DNA of 64,000 nucleotides, from contig NZ_JAJISP010000010.1 in NCBI RefSeq assembly GCF_022132145.1, positions 46,185-110,184 on the forward strand, given 5' to 3'. Under the pieces are notes generated by a model that was not told where the DNA came from, ran no database searches, and worked only from the letters and a program-made list of their open reading frames with translations. Position numbers and translations under genes: made by a program. Below, one piece after another: positions 1 to 8,039 of this stretch. The first letter of the stretch is position 1; each line of letters starts with the position of its first letter. This stretch comes from Pseudomonas sp. MMS21 TM103 (GTDB lineage Bacteria; Pseudomonadota; Gammaproteobacteria; Pseudomonadales; Pseudomonadaceae).

Positions 1-456
1 GGCGTTGCGCCAGTAGCCGCAGGTATAGGTCATGCGTGTATCGAGCATGCATTGGTAGAGCTGGTTGCCCAGGTCATAGTGATGCTCGCCGACCATATAG
101 GCGCGGGCCTTCGACTGCAGGTTGGCCAGTAAACCGCGTGTCAGTTGCCAGGCTTCGTACCAGCTGACGCGGATTTTCGCTTCGAGGTTGACGCGTAACG
201 CCCGGTGGATGAATTCGTCGAGCTGTTCGCACTCCCACCAGCCATCCATATAGGCTTCGCCAAGGCCCAGGCTGCCCTGGGACAGAATGCGCGGGTAGGC
301 ACGCGGATCCAGCACGCGCATGTCCCAGGGCTGGTTGCCGTTGAGGGCTATTCCGGCGCGGTCTAACAAGCGTTCAACCTTATCGCGCGCCTGAACACTC
401 TCGCTCCCTGGCAGCGCAATCTCATCCGGGTGCAGTGGCAGCTTGTTCTGGACCAT
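1..456 (-). CDS. cfa: Cyclopropane-fatty-acyl-phospholipid synthase, N-terminal part (gene runs off the left edge)
   Basis: The first 152 codons are visible; the rest lies beyond base 1. The product would methylate cis double bonds of membrane phospholipid acyl chains using S-adenosylmethionine, a stationary-phase or stress adaptation. The visible part has the N-terminal segment typical of Cfa (QGSLGLGEAYMDGWWE followed by LDEFIHR) and then the start of the methyltransferase domain (GEHHYDLGNQLY, then MTYTCGYW). The ATG at 456 is preceded by a GAGGA-like ribosome site and followed by a hydrophilic stretch as in family members. It is divergent from anr with about 280 bases between them, and I see no clear operator there. 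The family call is confident; the gene is incomplete only because the window ends. Confidence 0.86.
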   Translation of the reverse strand, partial: MVQNKLPLHPDEIALPGSESVQARDKVERLLDRAGIALNGNQPWDMRVLDPRAYPRILSQGSLGLGEAYMDGWWECEQLDEFIHRALRVNLEAKIRVSWYEAWQLTRGLLANLQSKARAYMVGEHHYDLGNQLYQCMLDTRMTYTCGYWRNA

Positions 457-736
457 GGCTCGTCCTCACGACATTCGCTCAGGATCGCTGAAATCACCCT
501 GCCGCCGCGTGCTCGCACTCACCACTTCATGAAGTCATGCCTGCACAGGCGATGGCCCCATAAAACGCTGGCGACCCTGTAACGACCTTTGGTCTGATTT
601 CAACCCAATCCTGCCTATGACTCCTCCATTCCTCTAAGATAAGATAGTCAAATACCTGTCAGAAAACCTGTATTAGTAGATTAGAAAGCACTAGTCGTTG
701 ATGTAGAACACTTTTTGCAAACAATTGGAGGATCCA

Positions 737-1492
737 ATGTTCGCTAATGGTCGTCACAGCGTCTTAACCTCATCATTAAAGTTTCAGATGAATTGCCATG
801 ACTGCAGCCTCAGCCGACTGTGCCTACCGGGTTGCCTGCAGAACAATGAAGTCGATCAGCTGGAAAACATCATCAAACGCAATCATCCGCTGCACAAAGG
901 CGAGCATCTGTTTCGTGCTGGCGAACCCATGCAGCAAGTCTATGCGTTGCGCTCGGGGGCATTGAAAACCTACCTGCTGGATCCAGACGGTAACGAGCAG
1001 ATCACCGGCTTCACGCTACCGGGCGAACTGGTCGGCCTGGATGCCTTTGGCAACAGCAGTTTCCCCAGTTATGCCGTGGCCCTGGAAACCTCCCTGGTGT
1101 GCACCATCCCGCTTGCCGATCTGGAAGAGTTGGCGGGGCATATCCCCAGTTTGAGAAAGCAGCTGCTGGTAACCCTGAGCCGCGAGTTGCAAGAAGAGCA
1201 GCAGCATTACAGCCATAATCGGGAAAGCGCCGAGCGGCGCCTGGCCGTATTCCTGCTCAACCTCTCGCTGCGCTATAGCCGGCGCAGCCTGTCGGCGACC
1301 AGTTTTATCCTGTCGATGAGTCGCGGCGAGATCGGCAATTACCTGGGCCTGACCACCGAGACGGTCAGCCGGCTGTTCAGCCGCTTCCGGCGCCAGGGCC
1401 TGCTGGAAATCAAGGGTCGCGAGTTACGCCTCATGCACCCAACGGCGCTGAACCAGCTGGGCAGAATCGAGGTTCGCCAGCTCGCTGTCTGA
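737..1492 (+). CDS. anr: Anr/FnrA, oxygen-sensing Crp/FNR-family activator
   Basis: Cytoplasmic global regulator of anaerobic genes. FNR proteins carry an oxygen-labile [4Fe-4S] cluster and bind TTGAT-N4-ATCAA. Counting from the ATG at 737, the cluster cysteines fall at residues 20, 23 and 29 (NCHDC then LCLPG) with the fourth in ETSLVC near residue 121. An effector-type beta-barrel domain, a long dimerisation helix and a C-terminal helix-turn-helix follow; the recognition helix reads ETVSRLFSRF, with the Glu/Ser/Arg pattern of FNR specificity. A longer reading from the TTG at 725 is possible, but that TTGGAGGA is clearly the ribosome binding site for the ATG at 737, giving 251 residues, close to known Anr lengths. 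It is the likely oxygen-responsive master of the dyads listed throughout this window. Confidence 0.95.
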   Translation: MFANGRHSVLTSSLKFQMNCHDCSLSRLCLPGCLQNNEVDQLENIIKRNHPLHKGEHLFRAGEPMQQVYALRSGALKTYLLDPDGNEQITGFTLPGELVGLDAFGNSSFPSYAVALETSLVCTIPLADLEELAGHIPSLRKQLLVTLSRELQEEQQHYSHNRESAERRLAVFLLNLSLRYSRRSLSATSFILSMSRGEIGNYLGLTTETVSRLFSRFRRQGLLEIKGRELRLMHPTALNQLGRIEVRQLAV

Positions 1493-1514
1493 ACTGAGAC
1501 TCAACAGGCGCAAC

Positions 1515-2180
1515 TCAGCTGTTGTTAGCGCGCAGGTGACGGCAGAACCAGTCCCCGGCCAACATCGCCACTTGCTCCAGTGCGTCCGGCTCTTCGAACA
1601 AGTGGGTAGCCCCGGGCACCACCGCCAATTGCTGTTCGCACTGCAGTTGCTGACTGGCTTCACGGTTCAATTGCACCACCTGCGGATCCCGGCCACCGAC
1701 GATTTGCAGGGTTGGCGCCCTCACCTTGGGCAGCGATGGACCGGCCAGATCGCAACGCCCGCCACGGCTGACCACGGCATGTACCACTTGCGGCCGCTGC
1801 GCCGCCGCGATCAGCGCCGCCGCTGCGCCGGTGCTGGCACCGAACAGACCGATGTGCAGCGCGCCGAGTTCGGCATTGCCCGCGAGCCAGTCGAGCACTC
1901 CGACCAGACGCTGGCTGAGGCGCGGAATATCGAAACGATACTCGGCGCTGAGCCGATCCACGCGCTCTTCTTGTCCGGTCAGCAAGTCGAATAACAAGGT
2001 CGCCAACCCCAGATCGTTGAAATAGTGCGCGACCTGCAGGTTGCGTGGGCTGAGGCGACTGCTGCCGCTGCCATGGGCAAACACCACCAGCCCGATCGGA
2101 TCATCTGGCAGCAGCAGATCGGCGTCCAGCTCGGCATCGCCGACGGTCAGTTTCAAGGTTCTTGACGCTGGGGTTTGCAT
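1515..2180 (-). CDS. Alpha/beta hydrolase, dienelactone-hydrolase-like
   Basis: A 221-residue cytosolic alpha/beta-hydrolase fold protein without a signal peptide. The oxyanion region VVFAHGSGSSR lies near residue 35, the nucleophile elbow is GASTG (Ser), the acid is the Asp of GGRDPQV and the catalytic His is in GATHLFEE, so the triad is complete and in order. Substrate is unknown. It follows the phosphoribosyltransferase gene by 29 bases on the same strand, suggesting one transcript, and an FNR-like dyad lies upstream of that pair. In pseudomonads such hydrolase/phosphoribosyltransferase pairs are often found among low-oxygen-induced genes; that link is inference here. Similar proteins are often annotated simply as dienelactone hydrolase family. 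Confidence 0.8.
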   Translation of the reverse strand: MQTPASRTLKLTVGDAELDADLLLPDDPIGLVVFAHGSGSSRLSPRNLQVAHYFNDLGLATLLFDLLTGQEERVDRLSAEYRFDIPRLSQRLVGVLDWLAGNAELGALHIGLFGASTGAAAALIAAAQRPQVVHAVVSRGGRCDLAGPSLPKVRAPTLQIVGGRDPQVVQLNREASQQLQCEQQLAVVPGATHLFEEPDALEQVAMLAGDWFCRHLRANNS

Positions 2181-2209
2181 GAATCAGGCCTCCTCGTTGC
2201 AGCATTCGT

Positions 2210-2899
2210 TCACGCCTGCGCGTCTTGCTCGCGCTGCCAGGCCTGGCGCAACAGCGCCTGGACCTGCTGATCCGAAGTCTGGGAAAAATCCACATACCAA
2301 CGGCCGATGGCGATGAACATCTCGGGAGTGAACGGACAGATGACTTCATCGACCTGCCGACGCAACAGCGCCACGCTATCGGGCGGCGCCACCGGCACGG
2401 CGACCACCACTCGCGCGGGCGACTGCTGGTGTACCGCCTTGATCGCCGCCTGCATGGTGGCGCCCGTGGCCAGGCCATCGTCGACCAGGATCACCTGTTG
2501 TCCGTCCAACACCGGCAGTGGCCGCTCGCCGCGGTAGGCGTGGTCGCGGCGCTGCAACTCCAGGCTTTCCCGCGCGGCCACTGCGTCGACGGTGGCGCCA
2601 TCGATTTGCAGTGACGCCAGCACATCGCGGTTCAGCACCCGCACGCCGCCACTGGCGATGGCCCCCATGGCGAGCTCGGCGTGGCCTGGCACGCCGAGCT
2701 TGCGCACCAACATCAGGTCGAGACGAACCTGCAGTGCGTTGGCGATCTCGTAGGCCACCGGCACGCCACCACGCGGCAAGGCCAGCACGATCACGTCAGG
2801 TCGCTGGCGATAAGCTGTCAACAACCGCGCTAGCGCCTGACCTGCGCTAGTTCTGTCGCGGATGGGGATTTCCAGAACATCGTTTCGAGTCATGGTCAT
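2210..2899 (-). CDS. Phosphoribosyltransferase-domain protein
   Basis: A 229-residue type I phosphoribosyltransferase fold protein. The PRPP-binding loop is VILVDDGLATGATM, and the flanking hood elements LALPRGGVPVAYEIA and LMLVRKLGVPGHAE are typical of the subgroup of orphan phosphoribosyltransferases rather than of a known purine or pyrimidine salvage enzyme, so the base acceptor is unknown. It is transcribed leftwards as the first gene of a probable pair with the downstream hydrolase. The FNR-like dyad at 2952-2965 sits about 60 bases before its start codon, a normal activator distance, so anaerobic induction is a reasonable inference. Confidence 0.82.
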   Translation of the reverse strand: MTMTRNDVLEIPIRDRTSAGQALARLLTAYRQRPDVIVLALPRGGVPVAYEIANALQVRLDLMLVRKLGVPGHAELAMGAIASGGVRVLNRDVLASLQIDGATVDAVAARESLELQRRDHAYRGERPLPVLDGQQVILVDDGLATGATMQAAIKAVHQQSPARVVVAVPVAPPDSVALLRRQVDEVICPFTPEMFIAIGRWYVDFSQTSDQQVQALLRQAWQREQDAQA

Positions 2900-2951
2900 G
2901 CTCCAGCAGGCGAACCCGACTTAACCATGCGCCCGCCTTTGTGCAGAGTCT

Positions 2952-2965
2952 TTGATCTCGATTAG
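2952..2965. promoter_or_regulatory. FNR-type dyad (TTGAT-CTCG-ATTAG) before the phosphoribosyltransferase gene
   Basis: The left half matches the FNR/Anr/Dnr consensus exactly and the right half matches at three of five positions. Its spacing to the start at 2899 suits activation of the leftward pair. Moderate support only. Confidence 0.45.
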
Positions 2966-3023
2966 GAGTTCGCGCGATAGCAGGCTCTGCAGGTGACAAA
3001 CCCGCGCAGCGAGTGATCGCGGC

Positions 3024-3422
3024 TCATGTATGCAGGTGGCTGTCGAGCAACTCGCCGAGGGCCTGGTTGATCGCCGCCGAATTGATCGCCAGCAACTGCA
3101 GTTGCGCTTGCACGCTCTGCGCCACTTCAGTCGAGCCGCGCTGCTCGATCCACCTGGTCAGCTGCCAGACGGCCTCTCCCAGAGCGACCTGGTTCTGATG
3201 CAAGCGAGCCAGGGTCGCGGTCGTGAGTTGTTTGTGGTGCATATCCAGTTCCTGCTTTGATGGCAATCCATCCATGCGTGACCCAGGTTCGTCAGGTAGC
3301 TGCCATAGAGTTGGATCCGCGGCGATGGGTCCGCCGATTAGACAGGCCATCAGGTTCCAGTAACTGCCGGCCAATCGCCATACCTCTTCATTGGTAGTGC
3401 GCACAACGCTGATCTGGCTCAA
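3024..3422 (-). CDS. Hypothetical protein
   Basis: A 132-residue, mostly helical, soluble-looking protein that I do not recognise. It has no signal peptide and no cysteine pairs; the C-terminal half (from TTATLARLHQNQVALGEAV) looks amphipathic and may form a helical bundle. The frame opens with TTG at 3422 preceded by a GGGGGA stretch; a GTG at 3404 is an alternative start. It is divergent from the iron-uptake operon and shares the intergenic region carrying the Fur-like site, so it could be iron-regulated, but the sequence does not show this directly. Confidence 0.5.
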   Translation of the reverse strand: MSQISVVRTTNEEVWRLAGSYWNLMACLIGGPIAADPTLWQLPDEPGSRMDGLPSKQELDMHHKQLTTATLARLHQNQVALGEAVWQLTRWIEQRGSTEVAQSVQAQLQLLAINSAAINQALGELLDSHLHT

Positions 3423-3445
3423 TCATTCCCCCAACAAAGTCTAAT

Positions 3446-3464
3446 CTTGATGCTAATCATTATT
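3446..3464. promoter_or_regulatory. Fur box-like operator before ftrABCD
   Basis: Aligned with the 19-bp Fur consensus, about 14 positions match, including an unbroken TAATCATTAT core. It lies roughly 60 bases before the first gene of the iron uptake operon and close to the divergent hypothetical gene. Repression by Fur under iron sufficiency is the expected role. Confidence 0.65.
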
Positions 3465-3524
3465 GTTCAGCCTGTATTTCCCTAAGCTAGGTGCAACCCA
3501 GCCAACGCTTAGAGGAAACCGTCG

Positions 3525-4058
3525 ATGCGCGCACAACTGCCCTTCTCACTCGCCCTACTGCTGGTCGCCACGTTGACCCAGGCCAAGGAATACCCGATTG
3601 GCGAACCCCAGCACTGCGGTGGCCTGGAGGTGGGCGCCGTGTACCTGCAACCGATCGAGATGGATCCACCGGGCATGATGCGCCCCGCCGCCGACTCCGA
3701 CGTGCACCTGGAAGCCGACATCAGCGCCCTGGAAAACAACCCGAACGGCTTCCAGGAAGGCAGCTTCGTGCCCTATCTCAAGGTCGCCTTCGAGTTGCGC
3801 AAGCAAGGCAGCGACGAACCGCTCAAGGGCGACTTCCACGCCATGGTCGCCAACGATGGGCCGCACTATGGCGACAACCTCAAGCTGTCCGGCCCGGGCA
3901 AGTACCAGTTGACCTTGAGCATCCTGCCCCCGGCCGGCGGCCATGCCATGTTCGGCCGCCACACCGACAAGGAAACCGGCGTCGCCCCCTGGTTCGAGCG
4001 CTGCGAACTGCACTACCAGTTCACCTATGCCGGTATCGGCAAGAAAGGCGGTTATTGA
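3525..4058 (+). CDS. ftrA: Periplasmic iron-binding protein of P19/Tp34 family (FtrA-like)
   Basis: A 177-residue exported protein: a signal peptide ends at about TQA-KEYPIG, and the mature part is the beta-sandwich of the P19/FetP/Tp34 family (MDPPGMM, DIHLEADI-like strand, GGHAMFGRHTDKETG). Family members bind Cu(II)/Fe(II) with Met and His residues in the periplasm and feed an Ftr1-type permease. The next three genes encode a cupredoxin, an FTR1 permease and a polyferredoxin, which is the exact composition of the FtrABCD ferrous iron transporter known from Bordetella and Brucella. It follows an AGAGGAA ribosome site and a Fur-like box. The symbol is assigned from this gene order. Confidence 0.85.
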   Translation: MRAQLPFSLALLLVATLTQAKEYPIGEPQHCGGLEVGAVYLQPIEMDPPGMMRPAADSDVHLEADISALENNPNGFQEGSFVPYLKVAFELRKQGSDEPLKGDFHAMVANDGPHYGDNLKLSGPGKYQLTLSILPPAGGHAMFGRHTDKETGVAPWFERCELHYQFTYAGIGKKGGY

Positions 4059-4076
4059 GTCAACCTGGAGAATCCG

Positions 4077-4409
4077 ATGCCCCGTTCCTTGCTCGTCCTG
4101 CTGGGAGCCGCCCTGGGGCTGCCCCTGTCCGCCGTCGCCGCCAGCCTACCGACCTACCAACTGGAGATGCGCGATGGTCACTTCAGCCCGGCGGCCCTCG
4201 AAGTGCCCGCCGGCCAGCGCTTCAAGATCGTGCTGCACAACCAGGGCCAGGGCCCGGCCGAGTTCGAGAGCACGCCGCTGCGCGTGGAGAAGGTCTTGTC
4301 CCCCGGGGTCAGCTCGTTCGTGGTGATCCATCCACTCAGGCCGGGTCGCTACCCGTTCTTCGACGAGTTCCACCGCGAGCTGGCCGAAGGCGCCATCGTC
4401 GCCCAATGA
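4077..4409 (+). CDS. ftrB: Periplasmic cupredoxin-like protein (FtrB-like)
   Basis: A 110-residue protein with a signal peptide (cleavage around AVAA-SLPTY) and a single cupredoxin domain. The core reads RDGHFSPAALEVPAGQRF and ends with HPLRPGRYPFFDEFH, the pattern of cupredoxins attached to Ftr1 systems. In FtrABCD the homologue is thought to oxidise incoming Fe(II) in the periplasm so that the permease can move it. The classical blue-copper Cys ligand is absent, as usual in this subgroup. It sits 18 bases after ftrA and 24 before the permease gene with its own ribosome site, so co-transcription is expected. Confidence 0.8.
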   Translation: MPRSLLVLLGAALGLPLSAVAASLPTYQLEMRDGHFSPAALEVPAGQRFKIVLHNQGQGPAEFESTPLRVEKVLSPGVSSFVVIHPLRPGRYPFFDEFHRELAEGAIVAQ

Positions 4410-4433
4410 CGCTGCTGCAGCGGGAGTACTGAA

Positions 4434-5288
4434 ATGGAACAGTCGCTGTTTATCGTCTGGCGGGAAAGCATCGAGGCCCTGCTGGTCATCGGTATCCTGC
4501 AGGCCTGGATCAGCCAGCAGGCTGAGCGCGGCCGCGCCATGACCTGTCTGTGGGGCGGCGTGGCGCTCGGCCTGCTGCTGTCCGCGGCACTGGCGCTGGC
4601 CATCCTGTTCGCCGGCGAATGGCTGGCGGGCGCGGCGGGCGAGTGGTTCCAGGCGGGTCTGGTGCTGCTGGCCAGCGGGCTGATCCTGCAGATGGTCGGC
4701 TGGATGCGCCGGCATGGCCGCACCTTGAAAAGCGACCTGCAGCAGGCGGCCGACAGCCACCTGCAGCGCAACGGCGGCCTCGGCCTGCTGCTCCTGGCCA
4801 TGCTCGCGGTCGGCCGCGAAGGCAGCGAGACCGTGGTCTTCCTCTATGGCCTGGGCGTGCACAAGCACGGCGCCGCTCTCTGGCAGTTCGCCCTCGGGGG
4901 CGCGGCTGGCCTGGGGCTGGCGCTGCTGACCTTCATGCTGTTGCAGGCTGGCAGCCGGCTGGTGTCCTGGCGGCATTTCTTCCGCTGCAGCGAGAGCGTG
5001 TTGCTGTTGCTCGGTGCGTCCATGTTGATCGCCGGGCTCGACCGCATCAGCGGTCAGTTGATGGCCCTGGAGCTGCCCGAGCAGGTCTATGGCTGGTTCG
5101 GCGCGGCCCTCTGGGACACCTCCGCCGGCCTGGATGACGCCTCGGGGCTGGGTTCGGTACTGGCCAACTTCGCCGGTTATCGCGCCATGCCCTCCCTGGC
5201 CACGGTCGCCGTGCTGGCCGGCTACTGGCTGCTGGTCGCCTTCTGGCTGCGGCGCACCGCGCCGGCCGTGTCGCCATGCGCCAACTGA
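4434..5288 (+). CDS. ftrC: FTR1-family iron permease (FtrC-like)
   Basis: A 284-residue inner-membrane protein with about seven transmembrane helices. The two diagnostic acidic motifs of FTR1 permeases are present: RESIEALL in the first helix and GREGSETVVF in the fourth. These glutamates coordinate iron during passage. The length matches bacterial EfeU/FetM-type permeases. The gene end overlaps the start of ftrD by 13 bases, which indicates translational coupling with the polyferredoxin. The operon is headed by a Fur-like box, so expression under iron limitation is expected; abundant iron would be needed for the cytochromes and Fe-S proteins encoded around it. Confidence 0.88.
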   Translation: MEQSLFIVWRESIEALLVIGILQAWISQQAERGRAMTCLWGGVALGLLLSAALALAILFAGEWLAGAAGEWFQAGLVLLASGLILQMVGWMRRHGRTLKSDLQQAADSHLQRNGGLGLLLLAMLAVGREGSETVVFLYGLGVHKHGAALWQFALGGAAGLGLALLTFMLLQAGSRLVSWRHFFRCSESVLLLLGASMLIAGLDRISGQLMALELPEQVYGWFGAALWDTSAGLDDASGLGSVLANFAGYRAMPSLATVAVLAGYWLLVAFWLRRTAPAVSPCAN

Positions 5289-6649
5289 ACAACCTGCTGG
5301 GCGACCTGGGTGACGCCCTGCGCCGCCATGCGCGGCTGATTCGCGGCCTGCAATGGGCGGTCGTGACGTTCTATGGCGTGTTGCTGGTACTGCCGGCGCT
5401 GCTGCCGTTACCGTCCAGCCAGGCGCGGATTCTCGACAACCTGACGCTGCTGGCGCAGTTCATGTTCTGGGGCGTCTGGTGGCCGTTCGTGCTGCTGTCG
5501 ATCGTGCTGTTCGGCCGGCTCTGGTGCGGGGTGCTCTGCCCCGAAGGCGCGCTCAGCGAATGGATCAGTTGGCGCGGCCTGGGTCGCGGCACGCCGCGCT
5601 GGATCCGCTGGGGCGGCTGGCCGACCCTGGCGTTCATCCTCACCACCATTTATGGCCAACTGATCAGCGTCTACGACTATGCCCAGGCGGCGCTGCTGAT
5701 CCTCGGTGGCTCGACCCTGGCGGCGATGCTGGTGGGCTTTCTCTATGGCCGCGGCAAGCGCGTCTGGTGCCGCTACCTGTGCCCGGTCAGCGGTGTGTTC
5801 GCCCTGCTCGCCCGTCTGGCGCCGCTGCATTACAAGGTCGTCGAGCAGCGCTGGCTGGACAACCCGCCACCGCGCCAGCCCCCACCCAACTGCGCGCCGC
5901 TGCTGGATATCCGGCGCATGCAAGGCGCCGCCGACTGCCATGCCTGCGGCCGCTGCAGCGGCCAACGCGACGCGGTGCAACTGAGCACGCGTTCGCCGAA
6001 TGCGGAAATCCTCATCGTCGGTCGCCATCTCCGCAGCCCGTGGGACGTCCGCCTGCTGCTGTTTGGCGTGATCGGCCTGGCCATGGGCGCCTTTCAATGG
6101 ACGCTCAGCCCCTGGTTCGTCAGCCTGAAACAGGCGACGGCCACCTGGCTGGTCGAGCGCAACAGCTATTGGTTGCTGCAGGCCGATGCGCCCTGGTGGT
6201 TGCTGACCCATTACCCGCAGGCCAACGACCTGTTCAGCTGGCTCGATGGCCTGCTGATCCTGTTCTACCTGTCGGCCAGCGCCTTGCTGCTTGGCGGCGG
6301 CTTGTGGCTGCTGCTGCGGGCCGCAGCGCTGCTGGTGTCGCGCACAGGCAACGCCTTCGAACAGCTGGCGTTGACGTTGATCCCGCTCGGCGCCTGCGGC
6401 TTGTTTCTCGGCCTCAGCGCCACCACCGTCAAGCTGCTGCGCTACGAGGGCCTGGCCCTCGCCTGGGCGCAACCGGCTCGCGCCAGCCTGCTCGCAGGGG
6501 CGATTGCCTGGAGCCTGTGGCTGGGCTGGCAGGTGCTCGGCCGGCATGGCGCCCGCGGGCTGAACAGGCTCGCGGCGTTCGGCTGTCTGGCGCTGGGCTC
6601 AGCCTGGGTCGGCTATGGCTGGTGGTTGCAGTTCTGGGGCTGGAGTTGA
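5276..6649 (+). CDS. ftrD: Membrane polyferredoxin (FtrD-like, NapH/CcoG-type 4Fe-4S protein)
   Basis: A 457-residue polytopic protein with cytoplasm-facing iron-sulfur motifs: CGVLCPEGALSEW, CRYLCPVSGVF and CHACGRCSGQRD. The paired CxxxCP motifs place it in the family of NapH, CcoG and the C-terminal half of NosR; association with the FTR1 permease makes FtrD the best assignment. The proposed role is to pass electrons between the cytosol or quinone pool and the periplasmic metal during ferrous iron uptake. It overlaps ftrC by 13 bases. The C-terminal third is hydrophobic with no further cysteine clusters, which is long for FtrD-like proteins. Confidence 0.8.
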   Translation: MRQLNNLLGDLGDALRRHARLIRGLQWAVVTFYGVLLVLPALLPLPSSQARILDNLTLLAQFMFWGVWWPFVLLSIVLFGRLWCGVLCPEGALSEWISWRGLGRGTPRWIRWGGWPTLAFILTTIYGQLISVYDYAQAALLILGGSTLAAMLVGFLYGRGKRVWCRYLCPVSGVFALLARLAPLHYKVVEQRWLDNPPPRQPPPNCAPLLDIRRMQGAADCHACGRCSGQRDAVQLSTRSPNAEILIVGRHLRSPWDVRLLLFGVIGLAMGAFQWTLSPWFVSLKQATATWLVERNSYWLLQADAPWWLLTHYPQANDLFSWLDGLLILFYLSASALLLGGGLWLLLRAAALLVSRTGNAFEQLALTLIPLGACGLFLGLSATTVKLLRYEGLALAWAQPARASLLAGAIAWSLWLGWQVLGRHGARGLNRLAAFGCLALGSAWVGYGWWLQFWGWS

Positions 6650-6709
6650 GTCTTGTCGACGGCCGCCAAACATTGCGACGGGTTCCTCGTCCGGCGGTCG
6701 CGCCCAGAC

Positions 6710-6723
6710 TTGTTTGAAATCAA
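6710..6723. promoter_or_regulatory. FNR-type dyad (TTGTT-TGAA-ATCAA) before the Dnr-like regulator gene
   Basis: One mismatch to the TTGAT-N4-ATCAA consensus. It is centred about 76 bases before the ATG at 6793, suiting activation of that regulator by Anr, by Dnr, or by itself. Confidence 0.6.
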
Positions 6724-6792
6724 GGAAGCCCCCGCTATCGACCTTCTAGCATGCAATCCCGAGCAATCCCGAGCTGCGTTGTGGGAGAGACC

Positions 6793-7470
6793 ATGCTGAC
6801 CGAACCATCACTTGTCGCGCAATTGCGCCGTCACCACCTGTTCAGCCGGCTGCCGGAGGCGGCGCTGCTGGAGGTCTGCGCCTCGGCCAACCTCAAACGC
6901 CTGGCTGCTGGCGCCTCGTTGTTCCACCAGGGCGACAAGGCCGATCGTTTCTATTTTATCTTCAGCGGCCAGGTGAAGCTGCATCGGGTGGTTTGCGACG
7001 GCCAGGAGAAACTGGTGGAAATCATCCGCGCCGGCGAATCCTTTGCCGAGGCGCTGCTGTTCACCGGCGTGCCGCAGTACCCGGTCAGCGCCACTGCCCT
7101 GAAGACCTGCCAGATGGCCAGCCTGCACGGCTCACAGTACCGTCGCCTGCTGGAAGAACACCCGAGCATCTGCCTGGATATCCTCGCCACCCTGAGCATT
7201 CGCCTGCACCAGCGGCTGAACGAGATCGACACCCTGACCCTGGCCAACGCCTGCCACCGGGTCAGGCGCTTTCTGGTCCAGGCCCACGAAGAAGGCAACG
7301 GGGTGATCATGCTCGATGTGCCGAAACGGCTGATCGCCTCGAAGCTGGGCATCCAGCCGGAAACCTTCTCGCGCATCCTCCATCGCCTGATCGACTCGGG
7401 CGTGATTGCAGTCCAGCGCCGGCGCATCGAGATCATCGATCTGCCAGGGCTGAGCAACTACGACGACTAG
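6793..7470 (+). CDS. Dnr-type Crp/FNR regulator (DnrE/DnrS-like)
   Basis: A 225-residue regulator of the Dnr subgroup: N-terminal ligand-sensing beta-barrel (GASLFHQGDKADRFYF), long dimer helix (RLHQRLNEIDTLTL) and C-terminal winged helix with the recognition helix QPETFSRILHRL. It lacks the Anr-type cysteine cluster, so like Dnr it would sense NO, probably via heme, rather than oxygen. It differs clearly from the second Dnr paralogue at 8437, which is the direct P. aeruginosa Dnr counterpart. P. stutzeri is known to have several such paralogues (DnrD, DnrE, DnrS); I cannot decide which this is. The ATG at 6793 has a GGGAG ribosome site and is preferred over upstream ATGs. Confidence 0.85.
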   Translation: MLTEPSLVAQLRRHHLFSRLPEAALLEVCASANLKRLAAGASLFHQGDKADRFYFIFSGQVKLHRVVCDGQEKLVEIIRAGESFAEALLFTGVPQYPVSATALKTCQMASLHGSQYRRLLEEHPSICLDILATLSIRLHQRLNEIDTLTLANACHRVRRFLVQAHEEGNGVIMLDVPKRLIASKLGIQPETFSRILHRLIDSGVIAVQRRRIEIIDLPGLSNYDD

Positions 7471-7475
7471 CAGAA

Positions 7476-7489
7476 TTGACTGTGATCAA
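7476..7489. promoter_or_regulatory. FNR-type dyad (TTGAC-TGTG-ATCAA) before the DGC-domain gene
   Basis: Only one position differs from the consensus. It lies immediately after the regulator gene and about 60 bases before the start at 7550, so it probably drives the DGC protein gene separately. Confidence 0.65.
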
Positions 7490-7549
7490 CGCCAGCAGCT
7501 GCACGGCCGTCAAACTGGACCACCGCTTGACGTGTGAAGGGTGTGCACC

Positions 7550-7936
7550 ATGTCCAAGACCATTCAGCCGCTGGTCTACTCCTGCTCCGGCTGCTCCAAC
7601 GTGGCGCAACTGGCGAATACCCTTGCCGTGCGCCTGGATCGAGCCGGTCTGGCGGAAATGTCCTGCATTGCCGGGGTCGGCGGTCATGTCCCGGCCCTGG
7701 TGAACAAGGCCCGCTCGGGCCGCCCCATCCTGGCCATCGACGGCTGCCCGCTGCACTGCGTCAGCGCCTGCCTGGCCCAGCACGGCATCGGTGCCGACGT
7801 GCACATAACCCTCAGCAGTTCTGGCCTGCGCAAGCGCTATCGGCAAGATTGCAGCACGGCCGAAGCCGACGCGCTGTTCGAGGACATGCAACACATCATC
7901 GCCCGTCTGGGACAGCAACAAACCGGCCCTGGCTGA
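7550..7936 (+). CDS. DGC-domain putative zinc/metal-binding cysteine protein
   Basis: A 128-residue soluble protein of the DGC family, named for its conserved Asp-Gly-Cys. Visible cysteine motifs are YSCSGCSNVAQ near the start, MSCIAGVGG, and AIDGCPLHCVSACL, all characteristic; the cysteines are thought to bind zinc or an Fe-S cluster, but the biochemical role is unknown. The start at 7550 is preferred because AAGG stands nine bases upstream; a GTG at 7541 is in frame. DGC proteins recur beside denitrification regulators in pseudomonads, and here a strong FNR-type dyad precedes the gene, so a job during NO or nitrite stress is a reasonable inference. Confidence 0.75.
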   Translation: MSKTIQPLVYSCSGCSNVAQLANTLAVRLDRAGLAEMSCIAGVGGHVPALVNKARSGRPILAIDGCPLHCVSACLAQHGIGADVHITLSSSGLRKRYRQDCSTAEADALFEDMQHIIARLGQQQTGPG

Positions 7937-8004
7937 GCGACGCAACCGGCGCTGGCGCCAGGTACGGGTGCGCAAGGGTGGATTGAGTGGCACGCACAGA
8001 ATGC

Positions 8005-8039
8005 AGGGTTAAAAAGACCACAGTGGTATTTTCAACCCT
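8005..8039. repeat. 35-bp near-perfect palindrome
   Basis: Two 17-base arms, identical on opposite strands except for two positions, flank a single central base. The outer parts are AGGGTT and AACCCT, the centre ACCACAGTGGT. It lies between the DGC gene and the small membrane protein gene. There is no T-run after it, so it is either a structured transcript end or an operator for a dimeric regulator acting on the small gene or dnr. Confidence 0.55.

Noticed and set aside
690..706. Possible FNR site (TTGAT-GTAG-AACAC) before anr
   Set aside because: Only the left half matches; the right half is too degenerate to support autoregulation.
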